From Myxococcales bacterium (lineage in GTDB: Bacteria > Myxococcota > Myxococcia > Myxococcales > Myxococcaceae), in the NCBI GenBank assembly GCA_030681895.1, contig JAUXRI010000089.1, positions 1 through 64,000 of the forward strand: 64,000 nt of DNA. The letters are read 5' to 3'. Below are positions 28,890 through 38,731 of this stretch, piece by piece (within the stretch, counting starts at the first letter, position 1; every line of letters starts with the position of its first letter). Below the pieces are notes generated by a model. It was not told where the DNA came from. It ran no database searches and saw only the letters and a list, made by a program, of their open reading frames with translations. Both the position numbers and the translations under genes were made by a program.

Positions 28890-31800
28890 ATGCGTCACGT
28901 CGTGCCCGGTCTCGTTTCGCTTCTCGTCGCGCTCTTCCCCCACCTCGCCGACGCCCAGTGTGGGCGGCCGGGCGTCAACGGCTACGCGAACTTCACGTTC
29001 CCGAACGGAATGACGACGGGCGACAGCATCACGTACTCCAACGTGGGCCTGCTCAGCGGCTCGGCCGTCGACGTGCGGGTGACGCGGCTGTCGACGACGC
29101 CCTCGACGGGCTTCACGCACACCCTTCAGGGCATCAGCGGCGCGGCGGTCGTCACCTTCGCGAGCGCCATGCCTCCGGGAGCGCCCGGCACCGCGACGCT
29201 GCGCCTGCGCTACGAGTTCTTCCTCACGGGCACGACGACGCCGGCGATGGGCGACTTCTCGGCAGAGATCGGCGACCTCGACCAGACCACCAGCTTCACC
29301 GAGCGCATCATCCCCACCCTCGGCGGCCTCACCGCGTACGAGCTCTCCCGCACGCCGCCCACCAGCGTGCAGGCCGGCGCGCGCGCGACCGAGATCGTCT
29401 TCAGCGGCACCGCCGACAACGGCGTCGGCTCCGGAGCCTTCGACAACGCCGTCGTCCTCACCTTCCGCAACCGCTCGTCGTTCGACATCGCCTACGAGGT
29501 CGAGCACGACGGCACGACGTTCAATCGGTTCTTCGCGCTCGACGCCTCGCTCCCGAACTTCATCACCGCGGCGACGACGACGGTCTGCGTGCCCGTCACC
29601 GACACCGACGCCGACACCGTGCCCAACCTCATCGACGTCGACGACGACGGCGATGGGCTCGACGACGCCATCGAAGGCTCGGGCGACGTCGACAACGACG
29701 GCATTCCCAACGCGCTCGACCTCGACTCTGACGGCGACGGCATCAGCGACACGCTCGAGGCAGGCGGCGCCGACACCAACGTGAACGGCCGGCTCGATGG
29801 CTGTCCTCCCGTGCAGGCGAACGGGCGCTGCCAGAGCGGCGGCATCTCGACGCCCCGCTCCACCGACACCGACGGGCGCCCCGACTACCTCGACGCCGAC
29901 TCCGACGACGACGGCATTCCTGACGCGCGGGAGTACGGCTACGCCGACGCGAACGGAGACGGCCGTGTCGACAGCGCCCTCGACGCGAACAGCGACGGCT
30001 TCCTCGATGCACCACGCACGACGAGCGTGAACACCGACGGAGACCTCTTCGCCGACCATCTCGACCCCGACAGCGACGCCGATGGCATCTCGGACTTCAT
30101 CGAGGCGTTCGACACCAACAACGACGGCACCGCAGACCGCATGAAGGCCAACGCCGACTCCGACGCCGACGGCATCGACAACGCGTTCGACGTGACGTGT
30201 ACGGGCGTCGGCGTTCCCTTTGGCTGTGGCTCGGCAGGCCTCGGTGTGACGAGCCCGCTGTCGGTGGCGCGCGACCGTGACGCCGACGGCGTTCCCAACT
30301 GGCAAGACACCTGCGCCGACGGCTACGTGCGCGGTGGCGAGGCGTGCGACGACGGCAATGGACAGAACGGTGACGGCTGCTCCGCGACGTGCGTGCTCGA
30401 GCCCGGCTTCTCGTGCGCTGGCACCGTGCCGACGCGCTGCACCCAGGTGACGGCGCCGACGATTCAGACGCCCACGATGAACTCGACCGTCGGGCCGAAC
30501 CCGTCTCTCTCGGGCACGGGCCTGCCTGGATCCCTCGTGACCGTCAGCCGCAGCGGTGGCGCGAGCGTGTGCACCGCGACCGTCAACGCCGGCGGCAACT
30601 GGAGCTGCAGCTCGATGCTCGGCAACGGCATGTACACCGTCACCGCCACCCAGACGCTCAACCAGGTGACCGGCCCCGCGAGCGCCGCGCGCACCTTCAC
30701 CGTCTCGGGCACCGTGCCCAGCGTCGTCGTCTCGATGCCTCCGGCGATCAACGCGATGAACGCCGGCACCTACGTCGTCAGCGGCACCTGCACCACCGCG
30801 GCCGGCACCGTGTCACTCGTCGTCGGCACGCTGATGACGACGGCGCCCTGCACCGCGGGCACCTTCACCCGCACCGTCGACGCGCGCGCCATTCCCGACG
30901 CGCTGCAGGTCACCATCAGCGCCTCGCAGACCAACGCGAGCGGCACCGTCATCGACACCAAGTACGCGCTCAAAGACACCGTGGTACCGGGCGCTCCGGT
31001 CATCACGTCTCCTGCGAACATGAGCCGCATCACCGAGACCCGGCCCGCCATCACCGGGAGCGCCGAGCCCAACGCCACCGTCACCGTCACCCTCAACGGG
31101 AGCGTCGCCGGCACCGCGGTCGCCGATGGCAACGGCGCGTGGACGTTCACCGCCGCGATGCCGCTGCCGCTCGGGATGAACACGGTGAGCGCGACGCAGA
31201 CCGACGTGGCAGGCAACACCGGCCCGACGAGCCCGACGACGACCTTCACCATCGAGGCGCCGAACCCTCCGCCGGTCATCACCACGCCGCAAGACGGCGC
31301 GACGCTCTCGACGCGCACGCCCTCCATCGGGGGCACGGCAAGTCCTGGCGCCACCGTGACGGTTCGCCTCAACGGCATGGTGCTGGGCACGGCCGTGGCG
31401 AACGCGCAGGGCGCCTGGAGTCTGTTGCCGCCGATGCCGTTGATGCCGGGCACGTACTCCGCGGTCGCCACCGCGACGAACTCGACCGGCAACGTCAGCG
31501 CCAACAGCAACACCGTCGTCTTCGTCATCTCGGCCGGCATGGCGCAGGCGCCGACGGTCACCGCTCCCGCGAATGACACCGTCACCCGCGACAACACCCC
31601 CGACGTCGAAGGCACCGCGACGCCCGGCGCGACCGTCACCGTCATCATCGATGGGCAAGACGCAGGGACGACGACCGCCGACGCGATGGGCCGTTGGCAG
31701 CTCACCGTCTCGACCCCGCTCGCCGAGGGGCCCCACGACGTTCGCGCGCGGCAGACCATCAGCGGCGCAACCAGCGGTGACAGCCTGTCGAACCGCTTCG

Positions 31801-32204
31801 TCGTCGACACCGTTGGCCCGCCCACCACGTTGAAGGTCGACCCTGTCGACACCTCGGTCGGCACGCGCGTCACCGCCAGCGGCGTCACCGAGCCCAACGC
31901 CAGCGTCACGGTCTTCCTGAACGATCGCGCCATCGGCACGGTGCAGGCCGACGGCTCGGGCTTGTGGACGCTGCCGGTCCCCGACACGGAGCTGCCCATC
32001 GGCGAGTACCAGGTGGCCGCGCAGGCGACCGACGCCGCGGGGAACACCGGACCGAAGACGACCGCGGTCGCGCTCATCGTGCGTCGCGTGAATCAGGCGT
32101 GGGGCGGTGGTGGCATCGGCGGCGGCAACGGCTGCTCGTCGGTGAGCGGCCCCGTGCTTCTTGGCCTGCTGGTCGTGCTCAGCCGCCGTCGCCGGGCCTG
32201 GTGA
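28890..32204 (+). CDS. Large surface protein with TSP3, DUF4215 and Ig-like repeats and MYXO-CTERM-like tail
   Basis: 1,104 residues. Order: signal peptide (ends ADA), a beta-rich domain (about 25-220), Asp-rich thrombospondin type 3 calcium repeats (about 225-460, for example DTDADTVPNLIDVDDDGDG), a Cys-rich DUF4215-like module (about 480-520), and six or so bacterial Ig-like domains (about 530-1060). The end GCSSVSGPVLLGLLVVLSRRRRAW is a Cys, a hydrophobic stretch and an Arg cluster, close to the MYXO-CTERM sorting signal. It is probably exported, calcium-stabilised and anchored at the cell surface as an adhesin-like or scaffold protein. The 3' end overlaps the convergent kinase gene by 26 bp. 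Confidence 0.88.
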   Translation: MRHVVPGLVSLLVALFPHLADAQCGRPGVNGYANFTFPNGMTTGDSITYSNVGLLSGSAVDVRVTRLSTTPSTGFTHTLQGISGAAVVTFASAMPPGAPGTATLRLRYEFFLTGTTTPAMGDFSAEIGDLDQTTSFTERIIPTLGGLTAYELSRTPPTSVQAGARATEIVFSGTADNGVGSGAFDNAVVLTFRNRSSFDIAYEVEHDGTTFNRFFALDASLPNFITAATTTVCVPVTDTDADTVPNLIDVDDDGDGLDDAIEGSGDVDNDGIPNALDLDSDGDGISDTLEAGGADTNVNGRLDGCPPVQANGRCQSGGISTPRSTDTDGRPDYLDADSDDDGIPDAREYGYADANGDGRVDSALDANSDGFLDAPRTTSVNTDGDLFADHLDPDSDADGISDFIEAFDTNNDGTADRMKANADSDADGIDNAFDVTCTGVGVPFGCGSAGLGVTSPLSVARDRDADGVPNWQDTCADGYVRGGEACDDGNGQNGDGCSATCVLEPGFSCAGTVPTRCTQVTAPTIQTPTMNSTVGPNPSLSGTGLPGSLVTVSRSGGASVCTATVNAGGNWSCSSMLGNGMYTVTATQTLNQVTGPASAARTFTVSGTVPSVVVSMPPAINAMNAGTYVVSGTCTTAAGTVSLVVGTLMTTAPCTAGTFTRTVDARAIPDALQVTISASQTNASGTVIDTKYALKDTVVPGAPVITSPANMSRITETRPAITGSAEPNATVTVTLNGSVAGTAVADGNGAWTFTAAMPLPLGMNTVSATQTDVAGNTGPTSPTTTFTIEAPNPPPVITTPQDGATLSTRTPSIGGTASPGATVTVRLNGMVLGTAVANAQGAWSLLPPMPLMPGTYSAVATATNSTGNVSANSNTVVFVISAGMAQAPTVTAPANDTVTRDNTPDVEGTATPGATVTVIIDGQDAGTTTADAMGRWQLTVSTPLAEGPHDVRARQTISGATSGDSLSNRFVVDTVGPPTTLKVDPVDTSVGTRVTASGVTEPNASVTVFLNDRAIGTVQADGSGLWTLPVPDTELPIGEYQVAAQATDAAGNTGPKTTAVALIVRRVNQAWGGGGIGGGNGCSSVSGPVLLGLLVVLSRRRRAW

Positions 32205-34068
32205 CGCCCGTCTTCTGTTCCCGCTCGGCGAGCGCTCTCATCTGCCCGCGAAAGACGACGACCAGGGTGATCAACAGCCCTGCGTTCCCCAACGCGCTGA
32301 ACTGGTAACGCCACTCGGGCCACCGAAGCGCCAGCAGCAACGCCACCAGGAAGCTCAGCGCGGCGGGCCAGATCTCGCGCACCATCGAAGCGGCGATGAC
32401 TCCGGCGACGAGGAACCAATGGAAGAGGAGCACTGACATCGTGCTCGCGCCCAGGCCACCGAGGAAGAGCTTGATGAAGACCAGCGAGCACGCCTGAAGC
32501 GACATGCCGAACAGCAGCACGTTGGCGATCTGCACGTTGAGGGGTGTGCGGCGCCGCACCGACGTGCGCGCCAGGACGACGAGGGTCACCACCAGGCTGA
32601 TCAGGGTGACCGGCAACGAGATGAGCGTCTCGTCGTGCTCGGGAAAGGTCGAGTGGTACAGCGCCATCAGGAACGGTGAGATGAGCCACAACGAGCCCAG
32701 CGCGATGGCCAGCAGCATCCGAATGCGGCTACCGGTGAGCGGGTCGACCGACTGCGCGAGCTGGTGCAGCTGCTCGAGTTCCTTCGCCTTCTCGACCTCG
32801 GCCGCCTGCGCCTCCGCCACGGCGGCGATCAGCGGTTGCGGTGGCACCGTCAGCTCGGCGAGCAGCGCCTGGGCCGAGCGCACCGAGCCGTGCTTCAGCT
32901 CGAAGCGCACCATCTGGGCCGTGATGCGCTCGAGCGCCTCCCGAGCGTGCGCGTTCCCGGGCCAGACTCGCAGGGCCTGTTGAAAGCCGAAGCGGCACTC
33001 CGAGAACAACCGCGACACGCGCACCGGGTCCGCCTCGCCACCGAGGAGCGTCAACAGCTCGGCCGCCCGCGTCTCTGACTGCTGCTCGAGCTCTCGAGAG
33101 CCCTGGTGTTCGAGGAACGCCTCGAGAGATACCCGAACGTCGTGCGCGCTCTGAGGCCGTGAGGAAGGGACCCTCGACATGCAGCGCCGAATCACCAGCT
33201 CGAGCTCGGCCGGCACGTCGCGCGGGAGCTCTGGCTCCGAGGTCAGCACGCTCTGGAACATCTGCTGCGTCGTGCCTCGCAGGTGCGGCGGCCGGCCGCT
33301 CACCACCTCACAGAGGATCGAGCCGAGCAGGTAGACGTCGGTCGCGGCCGAGAGCACCGCGCCGTCTCCACCGAGCATCTCGGGCGCCATGTACGCCGGC
33401 GTTCCCGCGAACTGAGCGCTCGCGCCGGCCGTCGTCGCGATGCCCCAGTCCACCAGGTACACCTCGCCGAAGCGGCCGAGCATGACGTTGTCGGGCTTCA
33501 GATCGCGGTGGACGATGCCGCGCGAATTCGCGAAGTGAACGGCGTTGCACAGCTGCATCGCGATGCGCAGGTGCGACTCGAGGCGCGTTCGGCCTGGTGC
33601 GTACGTGGCGAGGTCGGCCTCTCCAGACAACAGCTTCGACCACGTCACGCCCTCGATGCGCTTCATCACCACGACGGGCAGGCCGTCGGCGCCGAGCGAG
33701 AGGGCGTAGATGGGAAGAATGCCCGGGTGCTCGAGCGAGCCTGCGAGCCACGCCTCTGACAGCAGCGCTTCGACGTCGTGCTCCGACTGGCGATCGCGCA
33801 GCGTCTTCACCGCGACCTGGCGATCGAGCGAGACCTGTCGGGCGAGCTTCACGACGCCCATGCCACCGCGCCCGAGCTCGCCTTCGTCGACCAGCGCCCG
33901 GTGATCGTGGGTCAGCCCCTGCAGCACGTCGAGCGCGCGGCGGCCGGTGCGGACCTCTCGCGGCGGCTCTACCGTCGACCGCGGGTTACGAACGACCGTC
34001 TCGGCCTCAGCGCCGAGCGTCTGCACCAGAGACGAAATGCGCTGCTCGAGCTCGGCGTCGGACGGCAT
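32179..34068 (-). CDS. Membrane Ser/Thr protein kinase (DWG variant)
   Basis: 629 residues. ATP loop GELGRGGMGVVKLAR, Lys in VAVKTL, HRD in IVHRDLKPDNVML, DWG instead of DFG in LVDWGIA, and YMAPEM (kinase about residues 60-330). A helical linker (330-440) precedes six hydrophobic helices in the last 190 residues. It is an eukaryotic-type (Pkn) kinase that would phosphorylate Ser/Thr in response to envelope or lipid signals. ATG 34068 is preferred to the long upstream frame, which is low-complexity antisense material. Its own regulation is not visible. Confidence 0.9.
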   Translation of the reverse strand: MPSDAELEQRISSLVQTLGAEAETVVRNPRSTVEPPREVRTGRRALDVLQGLTHDHRALVDEGELGRGGMGVVKLARQVSLDRQVAVKTLRDRQSEHDVEALLSEAWLAGSLEHPGILPIYALSLGADGLPVVVMKRIEGVTWSKLLSGEADLATYAPGRTRLESHLRIAMQLCNAVHFANSRGIVHRDLKPDNVMLGRFGEVYLVDWGIATTAGASAQFAGTPAYMAPEMLGGDGAVLSAATDVYLLGSILCEVVSGRPPHLRGTTQQMFQSVLTSEPELPRDVPAELELVIRRCMSRVPSSRPQSAHDVRVSLEAFLEHQGSRELEQQSETRAAELLTLLGGEADPVRVSRLFSECRFGFQQALRVWPGNAHAREALERITAQMVRFELKHGSVRSAQALLAELTVPPQPLIAAVAEAQAAEVEKAKELEQLHQLAQSVDPLTGSRIRMLLAIALGSLWLISPFLMALYHSTFPEHDETLISLPVTLISLVVTLVVLARTSVRRRTPLNVQIANVLLFGMSLQACSLVFIKLFLGGLGASTMSVLLFHWFLVAGVIAASMVREIWPAALSFLVALLLALRWPEWRYQFSALGNAGLLITLVVVFRGQMRALAEREQKTGVTRPGDGG

Positions 34069-34131
34069 GGAGTCGGGCGCGAGCGTAGACCAACTGCTTG
34101 CGACGGCTGCGGCCGAGTGACTGAATGCCGC

Positions 34132-35148
34132 ATGTCTCGTGGGTGGCTGCTTGCAGTCGTGGTGGTGTCGGCAGGGTGTGGGCGAGGTCAGGGCGTGGTG
34201 CCCGACGGAGGTGGGCCGATGATCGTCTCGGACGGCGGGCTGCGTGGTGACGCGGGCGCGCAGGTGGCGCTGCGCCGGTGCCCCACGCGTGGTGCGGGCG
34301 CGATGGAAGGTGACGTGTGCTTCGTGATGACGCCGGCCGAGACGGGGCTCCCTGCCTCGGGCGCAGGCGCCACGGTCGACCAGTACGCACTCAGGCCTCC
34401 AGCGAACGCGCGCGGGCAGTTGCTCCTGTTCTTCAACGGCAGCGGTGGTTCGCCTCGTGCTGGCATCGGGACCTCGGCCGGGAGCTGGTACGGCGTCGCG
34501 CGCGCCCAGGGCCTGCACGTGCTCGCGCCGAGCTACGTGAGCGGCTCGACCGTGGGCGGGCTGTGCGGCGGCATGGACGCCTGCTTCGAGCCGACCCGCG
34601 CCACCATTCTCACCGGAGAGTTCGTCAACGGAGCGGCTGACTCGGTGAGCGACTTCACCTTCGATGAAGCCGCGTTCGATCGCATCGCGGCGGCGCTGCT
34701 GACGCTGTCAGACTCCGATGTCGACGGCCGCTGGAGCGACTTCCTCGATCGCACGAAGCTGCCCGACGCCGAGGCCGCGATTCGCTGGGACAAGGTGATC
34801 GTCTCCGGTCACTCGCAGGGAGGCGGCCACGCAGCCCTCATCGGAAAACGGCAGGCGGTCGCCCGCGTGGTGATGCTCGCGTCTCCGTGCGACTCGACGG
34901 CCGGCGCGGTGGCGACATGGCTCTCGAGCCCCGCCGGCTACACGACGGATCCCTCGACGAAGTTCTTCGGCCTCGCCTCGATGGGCGACACCACCTGCCC
35001 GCGCGCGCCCGACGCCTGGTTGGCGCTCGGCATGCCGGCGACGGCGCAGACGCGTGACGCGCCGGTGTGCGCTGGCGAGGCGCCACACGGAGCGCCGCTC
35101 CACTGCTCGAGCAACGCGGCGGCGTGGGCTGACCTGCTGAAGCCGTGA
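34132..35148 (+). CDS. Alpha/beta-hydrolase-like lipoprotein
   Basis: 338 residues: signal peptide with lipobox SAGC, a short Gly/Asp-rich linker and an alpha/beta-hydrolase-like domain. LLLFFNGSGGSP may form the oxyanion region and GHSQGGGHAA is the nucleophile elbow (Ser in G-x-S-x-G). Asp and His partners are likely in SMGDTTCPRAP and GEAPHGAPLHC, near the end. Six Cys residues suggest disulfides outside the cytoplasm. It could be an esterase, lipase or peptidase; the substrate is unknown. Divergent from the kinase across 63 bp. Confidence 0.75.
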   Translation: MSRGWLLAVVVVSAGCGRGQGVVPDGGGPMIVSDGGLRGDAGAQVALRRCPTRGAGAMEGDVCFVMTPAETGLPASGAGATVDQYALRPPANARGQLLLFFNGSGGSPRAGIGTSAGSWYGVARAQGLHVLAPSYVSGSTVGGLCGGMDACFEPTRATILTGEFVNGAADSVSDFTFDEAAFDRIAAALLTLSDSDVDGRWSDFLDRTKLPDAEAAIRWDKVIVSGHSQGGGHAALIGKRQAVARVVMLASPCDSTAGAVATWLSSPAGYTTDPSTKFFGLASMGDTTCPRAPDAWLALGMPATAQTRDAPVCAGEAPHGAPLHCSSNAAAWADLLKP

Positions 35149-35169
35149 GCGCGCAGTCGGGAATCGAGG

Positions 35170-36267
35170 TCAGCCAACGGTGACCGTGTCCCACTCCACG
35201 CCCTTCTTCTGGGCCGCGGCGGCGAGCTGGGCATCGAGTGAGGAGAGCAGCGCGCGGTTGCCGTCCTGCGTGTAGCCGGCGAGCGACTTCTGACAGCCGG
35301 GCACCCGCTCGAGGAACTGCGGCAGCGCGTCACCGTTGAGCGACGTCGCGTGCATGCCGTAGTTGAGCTTCTCGAGGTACAGCGCGTTGAGCACCTGCTC
35401 GAACTGCCCACCGATCGGCACCGACAGCATCGGCTTGTGCAGGTACACCGCCTCGCTCATCAGCGTGTAGCCACCACCCCCGACGACCGCGCGGCAGGTG
35501 CGCAGATCGTCGATGAAGCCGGTTTCGGAGAACGGCCTGAAGAGCAGATTGCCGTCGCGTACGTCCTCCTTGATGTCGCGCCGGTAGCCGTAGATGTGGC
35601 ACTCCTGTCCGGAGCGCTTCAGATCGTCGATGAGCTGCGTGTTGCTCGTCATCGTCTGGTACACGAGCAGGTGCTCGCCCGGCTCGCTCTTCGCCGCGAG
35701 AATCTCGGGACGAAGAATCGACGGCACCAGCGACGTGCGCTCCTTGCGGATGCGCGGGTAGAAGAACGTCGTGACGAGGTAGTGGAAGCAGCCCGGCGCC
35801 TTCGACTTCACGATGCCGCGCGTCAGCTCGAAGCTGTCTTCGTGCCCTGCCAACAGCTCGGGCTCGTGCTGGCACCGGTTGATGATCTGCATGTTGTCGA
35901 CGCTGATGACCGGCAGCCGGTGGTTGCGCCCATACAGGTAGCTGAACGACTCGAAGTCGCTGATGACGACGTCGGGCTCGAAGGTGTCGACGAGCTCGAA
36001 GTACTTCTTCACGTTCTGCGGCCAGCCGGTCACGGCGCCCTTGAGGTTCGACAGGATCGTCTGCCACTTCGAGACCGAGTTGCCCTCGTACGCGATGCTG
36101 AAGCCCCAGATGTTGTGCACGTTCTCGAAGCGCTTGGCGAGGTAGTCCCGCGCGCGGCCTGACACGACGATGTGGACGTCGTGGTACTTCGTGAGGTGCT
36201 CGAGCACGACCCGTGAGCGGGTCGCGTGACCCATGCCTTCACCGACGACGCCGTAGAGGATCTTCAT
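35170..36267 (-). CDS. Glycosyltransferase of the MJ1255/MurG-like type
   Basis: 365 residues from ATG 36267 (MKILYGVVGEGMGHATRS), a GT-B-fold N-terminus. The C-terminal half carries FRPFSETGFIDDLRTCRAVVGGGGYTLMSEAVY and LSVPIGGQFEQVLNALYLE, as in MurG/MGDG-synthase-like enzymes that use nucleotide sugars. The closest named family is the MJ1255/VC2487-type transferases. The acceptor is unknown; a glycolipid or surface polysaccharide is likely. Divergent from a small membrane-protein gene at 36391. Confidence 0.82.
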   Translation of the reverse strand: MKILYGVVGEGMGHATRSRVVLEHLTKYHDVHIVVSGRARDYLAKRFENVHNIWGFSIAYEGNSVSKWQTILSNLKGAVTGWPQNVKKYFELVDTFEPDVVISDFESFSYLYGRNHRLPVISVDNMQIINRCQHEPELLAGHEDSFELTRGIVKSKAPGCFHYLVTTFFYPRIRKERTSLVPSILRPEILAAKSEPGEHLLVYQTMTSNTQLIDDLKRSGQECHIYGYRRDIKEDVRDGNLLFRPFSETGFIDDLRTCRAVVGGGGYTLMSEAVYLHKPMLSVPIGGQFEQVLNALYLEKLNYGMHATSLNGDALPQFLERVPGCQKSLAGYTQDGNRALLSSLDAQLAAAAQKKGVEWDTVTVG

Positions 36268-36390
36268 GTGTGGCCTCCGAAGAAGAATGCGAGCGTAGCG
36301 AGTTGCACGCAGAAGGCCCGCGCGGAAAGTGGCGTGGACAGGTGGTGGGGAAGAAGGCCGGGTGCGCAGCGTTCTGCGCAGGAGGTGCGC

Positions 36391-36648
36391 ATGGCGGAGC
36401 AGGCAATCGCGAAACGGCTCCTCCATTCGGTGGCCGTCGGGCTCGTCGGCGCGCTGGGCGTCGCGGCGGTGGTGTTGCTGACGCTCGCGGTGCTGCGGCT
36501 GCAGGTCGACTGCGCCGTCCTGTCAGCGGAGGAGTGCCGATTCGAGAAGGAGCTCGCCTCGTCCATCGCGCGGCTGCAGACGCTCGCGGCGGTGGGCTGC
36601 GCGGCGGTGGCGGGTGGTGGCGCGATGCTGCTGCGTCGACGGACCTGA
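36391..36648 (+). CDS. Small two-helix membrane protein
   Basis: 85 residues. The start is fixed by an excellent AGGAGG site at 36380-36385, five bases before the ATG. Two hydrophobic segments (about 14-33 and 60-79) flank a short loop with two Cys (VDCAVLSAEEC). The C-terminus ends in LLRRRT. No family is recognised. It is the only gene between the glycosyltransferase and the ligase. Confidence 0.6.
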   Translation: MAEQAIAKRLLHSVAVGLVGALGVAAVVLLTLAVLRLQVDCAVLSAEECRFEKELASSIARLQTLAAVGCAAVAGGGAMLLRRRT

Positions 36649-36715
36649 CACGACACGTCAGCGGCGCGACGTGAGGCCTGCGGGGAGACCTTTCTCGGCT
36701 ACCTTCCCGCGCGCC

Positions 36716-38260
36716 ATGACGCTCGATCCGAACTCCCTGCCCGAGTCGCTCAACCTCGCTGACGTGTTTCTGTACCAACAGGCCGCAAGGCGCCCGAACG
36801 CGCCCGCCCTGTACTTCGAAGACCAGGTCATCACGTACGGCCAGCTCGCCGAGCAGACCAACCGCGCGACGGCCGTGTTCAAGGGCCTGGGCCTCGAGCT
36901 GGAGCAGCGCGTGTTGTTGATGCTCCCCGACGTGCCGCAGTTTGGGTCAGCGTGGTTCGCGGCGGTGAAGGCCGGCGGCGTGGTGAGCGCCGTGAACCCG
37001 GGCCTCAAAGCAGACGAGGTCGAGTACTACCTGAACTACACGCGCGCAAAGGTGTTGGTGGTCGACGAAATCACCGTACCGACCGTCGACTCTCTTCGAG
37101 AGAAGTGCCCACACCTGAAGCACGTGCTGGTGGTGGGAGCGGCTGGGAGACACCTCTCGTACGACGCCGAGCTCGCGCGTGTGACGCCGGATCCATCATT
37201 CGCACCCACGCATCGCGATGACACGTGTGCGTGGTTGTACACATCTGGCTCGACCGGCTTTCCGAAGGCAGCAGTGCATAAGCAACACGACTTCGTCTTC
37301 AACGCGCTCAACTACGGGCTCCCAGTCATCGGGTATTCGGAGAAGGACATCGGCCTGTCAGTGCCACGCCTCGCGTTCGGCTACGCGCTCGGGAGCAACC
37401 TGCTCTTCCCGCTTCTGGCCGGTGGCGCGTCGGTGTTGTTCAAGGAAAAGCCGACGCCGGAGAAGTTGTTTGCCCTCATCAAGAAGCACCGCCCGACGAT
37501 GCTCACCGCCGTGCCCACCGCGCTGAATCAAATCCTCAACGCGGAGGGGCTCGATCAGGTCGACTTCTCGTCGTTCCGGCTCGCGATCAGCGCGGGCGAG
37601 GCGCTGCCGGCGGAGCTGTACCAACGGTGGAAGAAGCGCACCGGGGTCGAGATCCTCGACGGCATCGGCTCGGCTGAGATGTTCCACATCTTCATCACCA
37701 ACCGGCTTGGCGACGTGAAGCTCGGCTCGCTGGGCAAGGTGGTGAACGGCTACCGCGCGAAGGTGTGCGACGACGAGGGGCGTGAGGTGCCGCGCGGAGA
37801 CGTGGGCACGCTCTGGGTGTCGGGCGACTCGATGGCCCTGGAGTATTGGCAACAACACGAGAAGTCGAAGTCGACGTTCCGTGGTGACTGGTGTGTGTCG
37901 GCCGACAAGTTCCAGCACGATGAGGAGGGGTACTTCTTCTTCTGCGGCCGCGGTGACGACATGTTGAAGGTCGGCGGGAAATGGTTGTCGCCGGTCGAGG
38001 TCGAGAACGCGCTGCTCCAGCACGCGGCGGTGCGTGAGGCGGCCGTGATTGGCTTCAAGGACGCCGATGGTCTCGAGAAGCCGAAGGCGTTCGTCGCGTT
38101 GAATGACGGGCACTCGGCAGATGATGCGTTGGCAGAGGCGCTGAAATCGCACGTGCGCGATTCACTGGCGCCGTTCAAGGCTCCGCGACAGGTGGTGTTC
38201 GTCGACGCGCTGCCGAGGAGCGATCGCGGGAAGGTGCTGAAGACGTCACTCCGCGGCTAG
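36716..38260 (+). CDS. Benzoate-CoA ligase-family acyl-CoA synthetase
   Basis: 514 residues, adenylate-forming family. The ATP loop is YTSGSTGFPKAAVH, the Gly-rich/aromatic block GSAEMFHIFITN is typical of benzoate-type ligases, and GRGDDMLKVGGKWLSPVEVE and LPRSDRGKVLK give the hinge and catalytic Lys. It activates an aromatic acid (benzoate or aminobenzoate-like) with ATP and CoA. Start ATG 36716 fits the normal N-terminus. Base use is somewhat richer in A/T than flanking genes in the middle part. It is not in the same operon as the aryl-CoA-type genes at 22.9 kb but could feed them. Confidence 0.88.
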   Translation: MTLDPNSLPESLNLADVFLYQQAARRPNAPALYFEDQVITYGQLAEQTNRATAVFKGLGLELEQRVLLMLPDVPQFGSAWFAAVKAGGVVSAVNPGLKADEVEYYLNYTRAKVLVVDEITVPTVDSLREKCPHLKHVLVVGAAGRHLSYDAELARVTPDPSFAPTHRDDTCAWLYTSGSTGFPKAAVHKQHDFVFNALNYGLPVIGYSEKDIGLSVPRLAFGYALGSNLLFPLLAGGASVLFKEKPTPEKLFALIKKHRPTMLTAVPTALNQILNAEGLDQVDFSSFRLAISAGEALPAELYQRWKKRTGVEILDGIGSAEMFHIFITNRLGDVKLGSLGKVVNGYRAKVCDDEGREVPRGDVGTLWVSGDSMALEYWQQHEKSKSTFRGDWCVSADKFQHDEEGYFFFCGRGDDMLKVGGKWLSPVEVENALLQHAAVREAAVIGFKDADGLEKPKAFVALNDGHSADDALAEALKSHVRDSLAPFKAPRQVVFVDALPRSDRGKVLKTSLRG

Positions 38261-38731
38261 TCGCCTCGGCGTGAGAAACGGCTCGGCGCCGTCGTGCCCG
38301 ATGGTCGCCTCGAGCGCTGCCCGGCCCGCCGAGTTCTTCCTGACGCGAAGGCCTGCCCGTGGGCCGTCGGCATCGCAGCCACCGAAGTCGAGGATGACTC
38401 CAGGGTCGAACGAGTGGGACCGCCACGACAGGGTGACGTCGCCGGTGCGAGCGCCGAGGTCGAAGCGGGTGACGCGATCGTCCTGAAGTGACGCCACGAG
38501 GTCTCCCGAGCTCGTCTCGAGCCGAAGGCTGGCGTCTGCGTCGGTCTCGAAGGCCAGACAGCCGCTCCCACAGAACACGGCGCGAACTTCGACGATTGGC
38601 GCGAACAGATGGCGAGGCCCGGACTCACCCGCAGCGAGAAGACGCGACGGGACTTCGGCGACCAGCACGAGGGCCGAAACCGCGCACAGCAGCGACGCCA
38701 GAAGCACGAGGCGACGGCGGCTCGAGGTCAC
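38246..38731 (-). CDS. Small secreted Cys-containing protein, paralogue A
   Basis: 161 residues from GTG 38731, which overlaps the stop of the upstream paralogue (GTGA). Hydrophobic signal or anchor (LVLLASLLCAVSALVLVA), then a beta-rich domain with CGSGCLAF, LETSSGDLV, FDLGA, SWRSHSFDPGVILDFGGC. The same block order appears in the gene at 38728. The last 14 bp overlap the convergent ligase gene. Function unknown; a disulfide between the domain's Cys residues is likely. Confidence 0.6.
   Translation of the reverse strand: MTSSRRRLVLLASLLCAVSALVLVAEVPSRLLAAGESGPRHLFAPIVEVRAVFCGSGCLAFETDADASLRLETSSGDLVASLQDDRVTRFDLGARTGDVTLSWRSHSFDPGVILDFGGCDADGPRAGLRVRKNSAGRAALEATIGHDGAEPFLTPRRLAAE

Noticed and set aside
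30770-32077. A 435-codon minus-strand frame inside the Ig-repeat gene
   Set aside because: Its repetitive sequence simply mirrors the Ig repeats on the coding strand.
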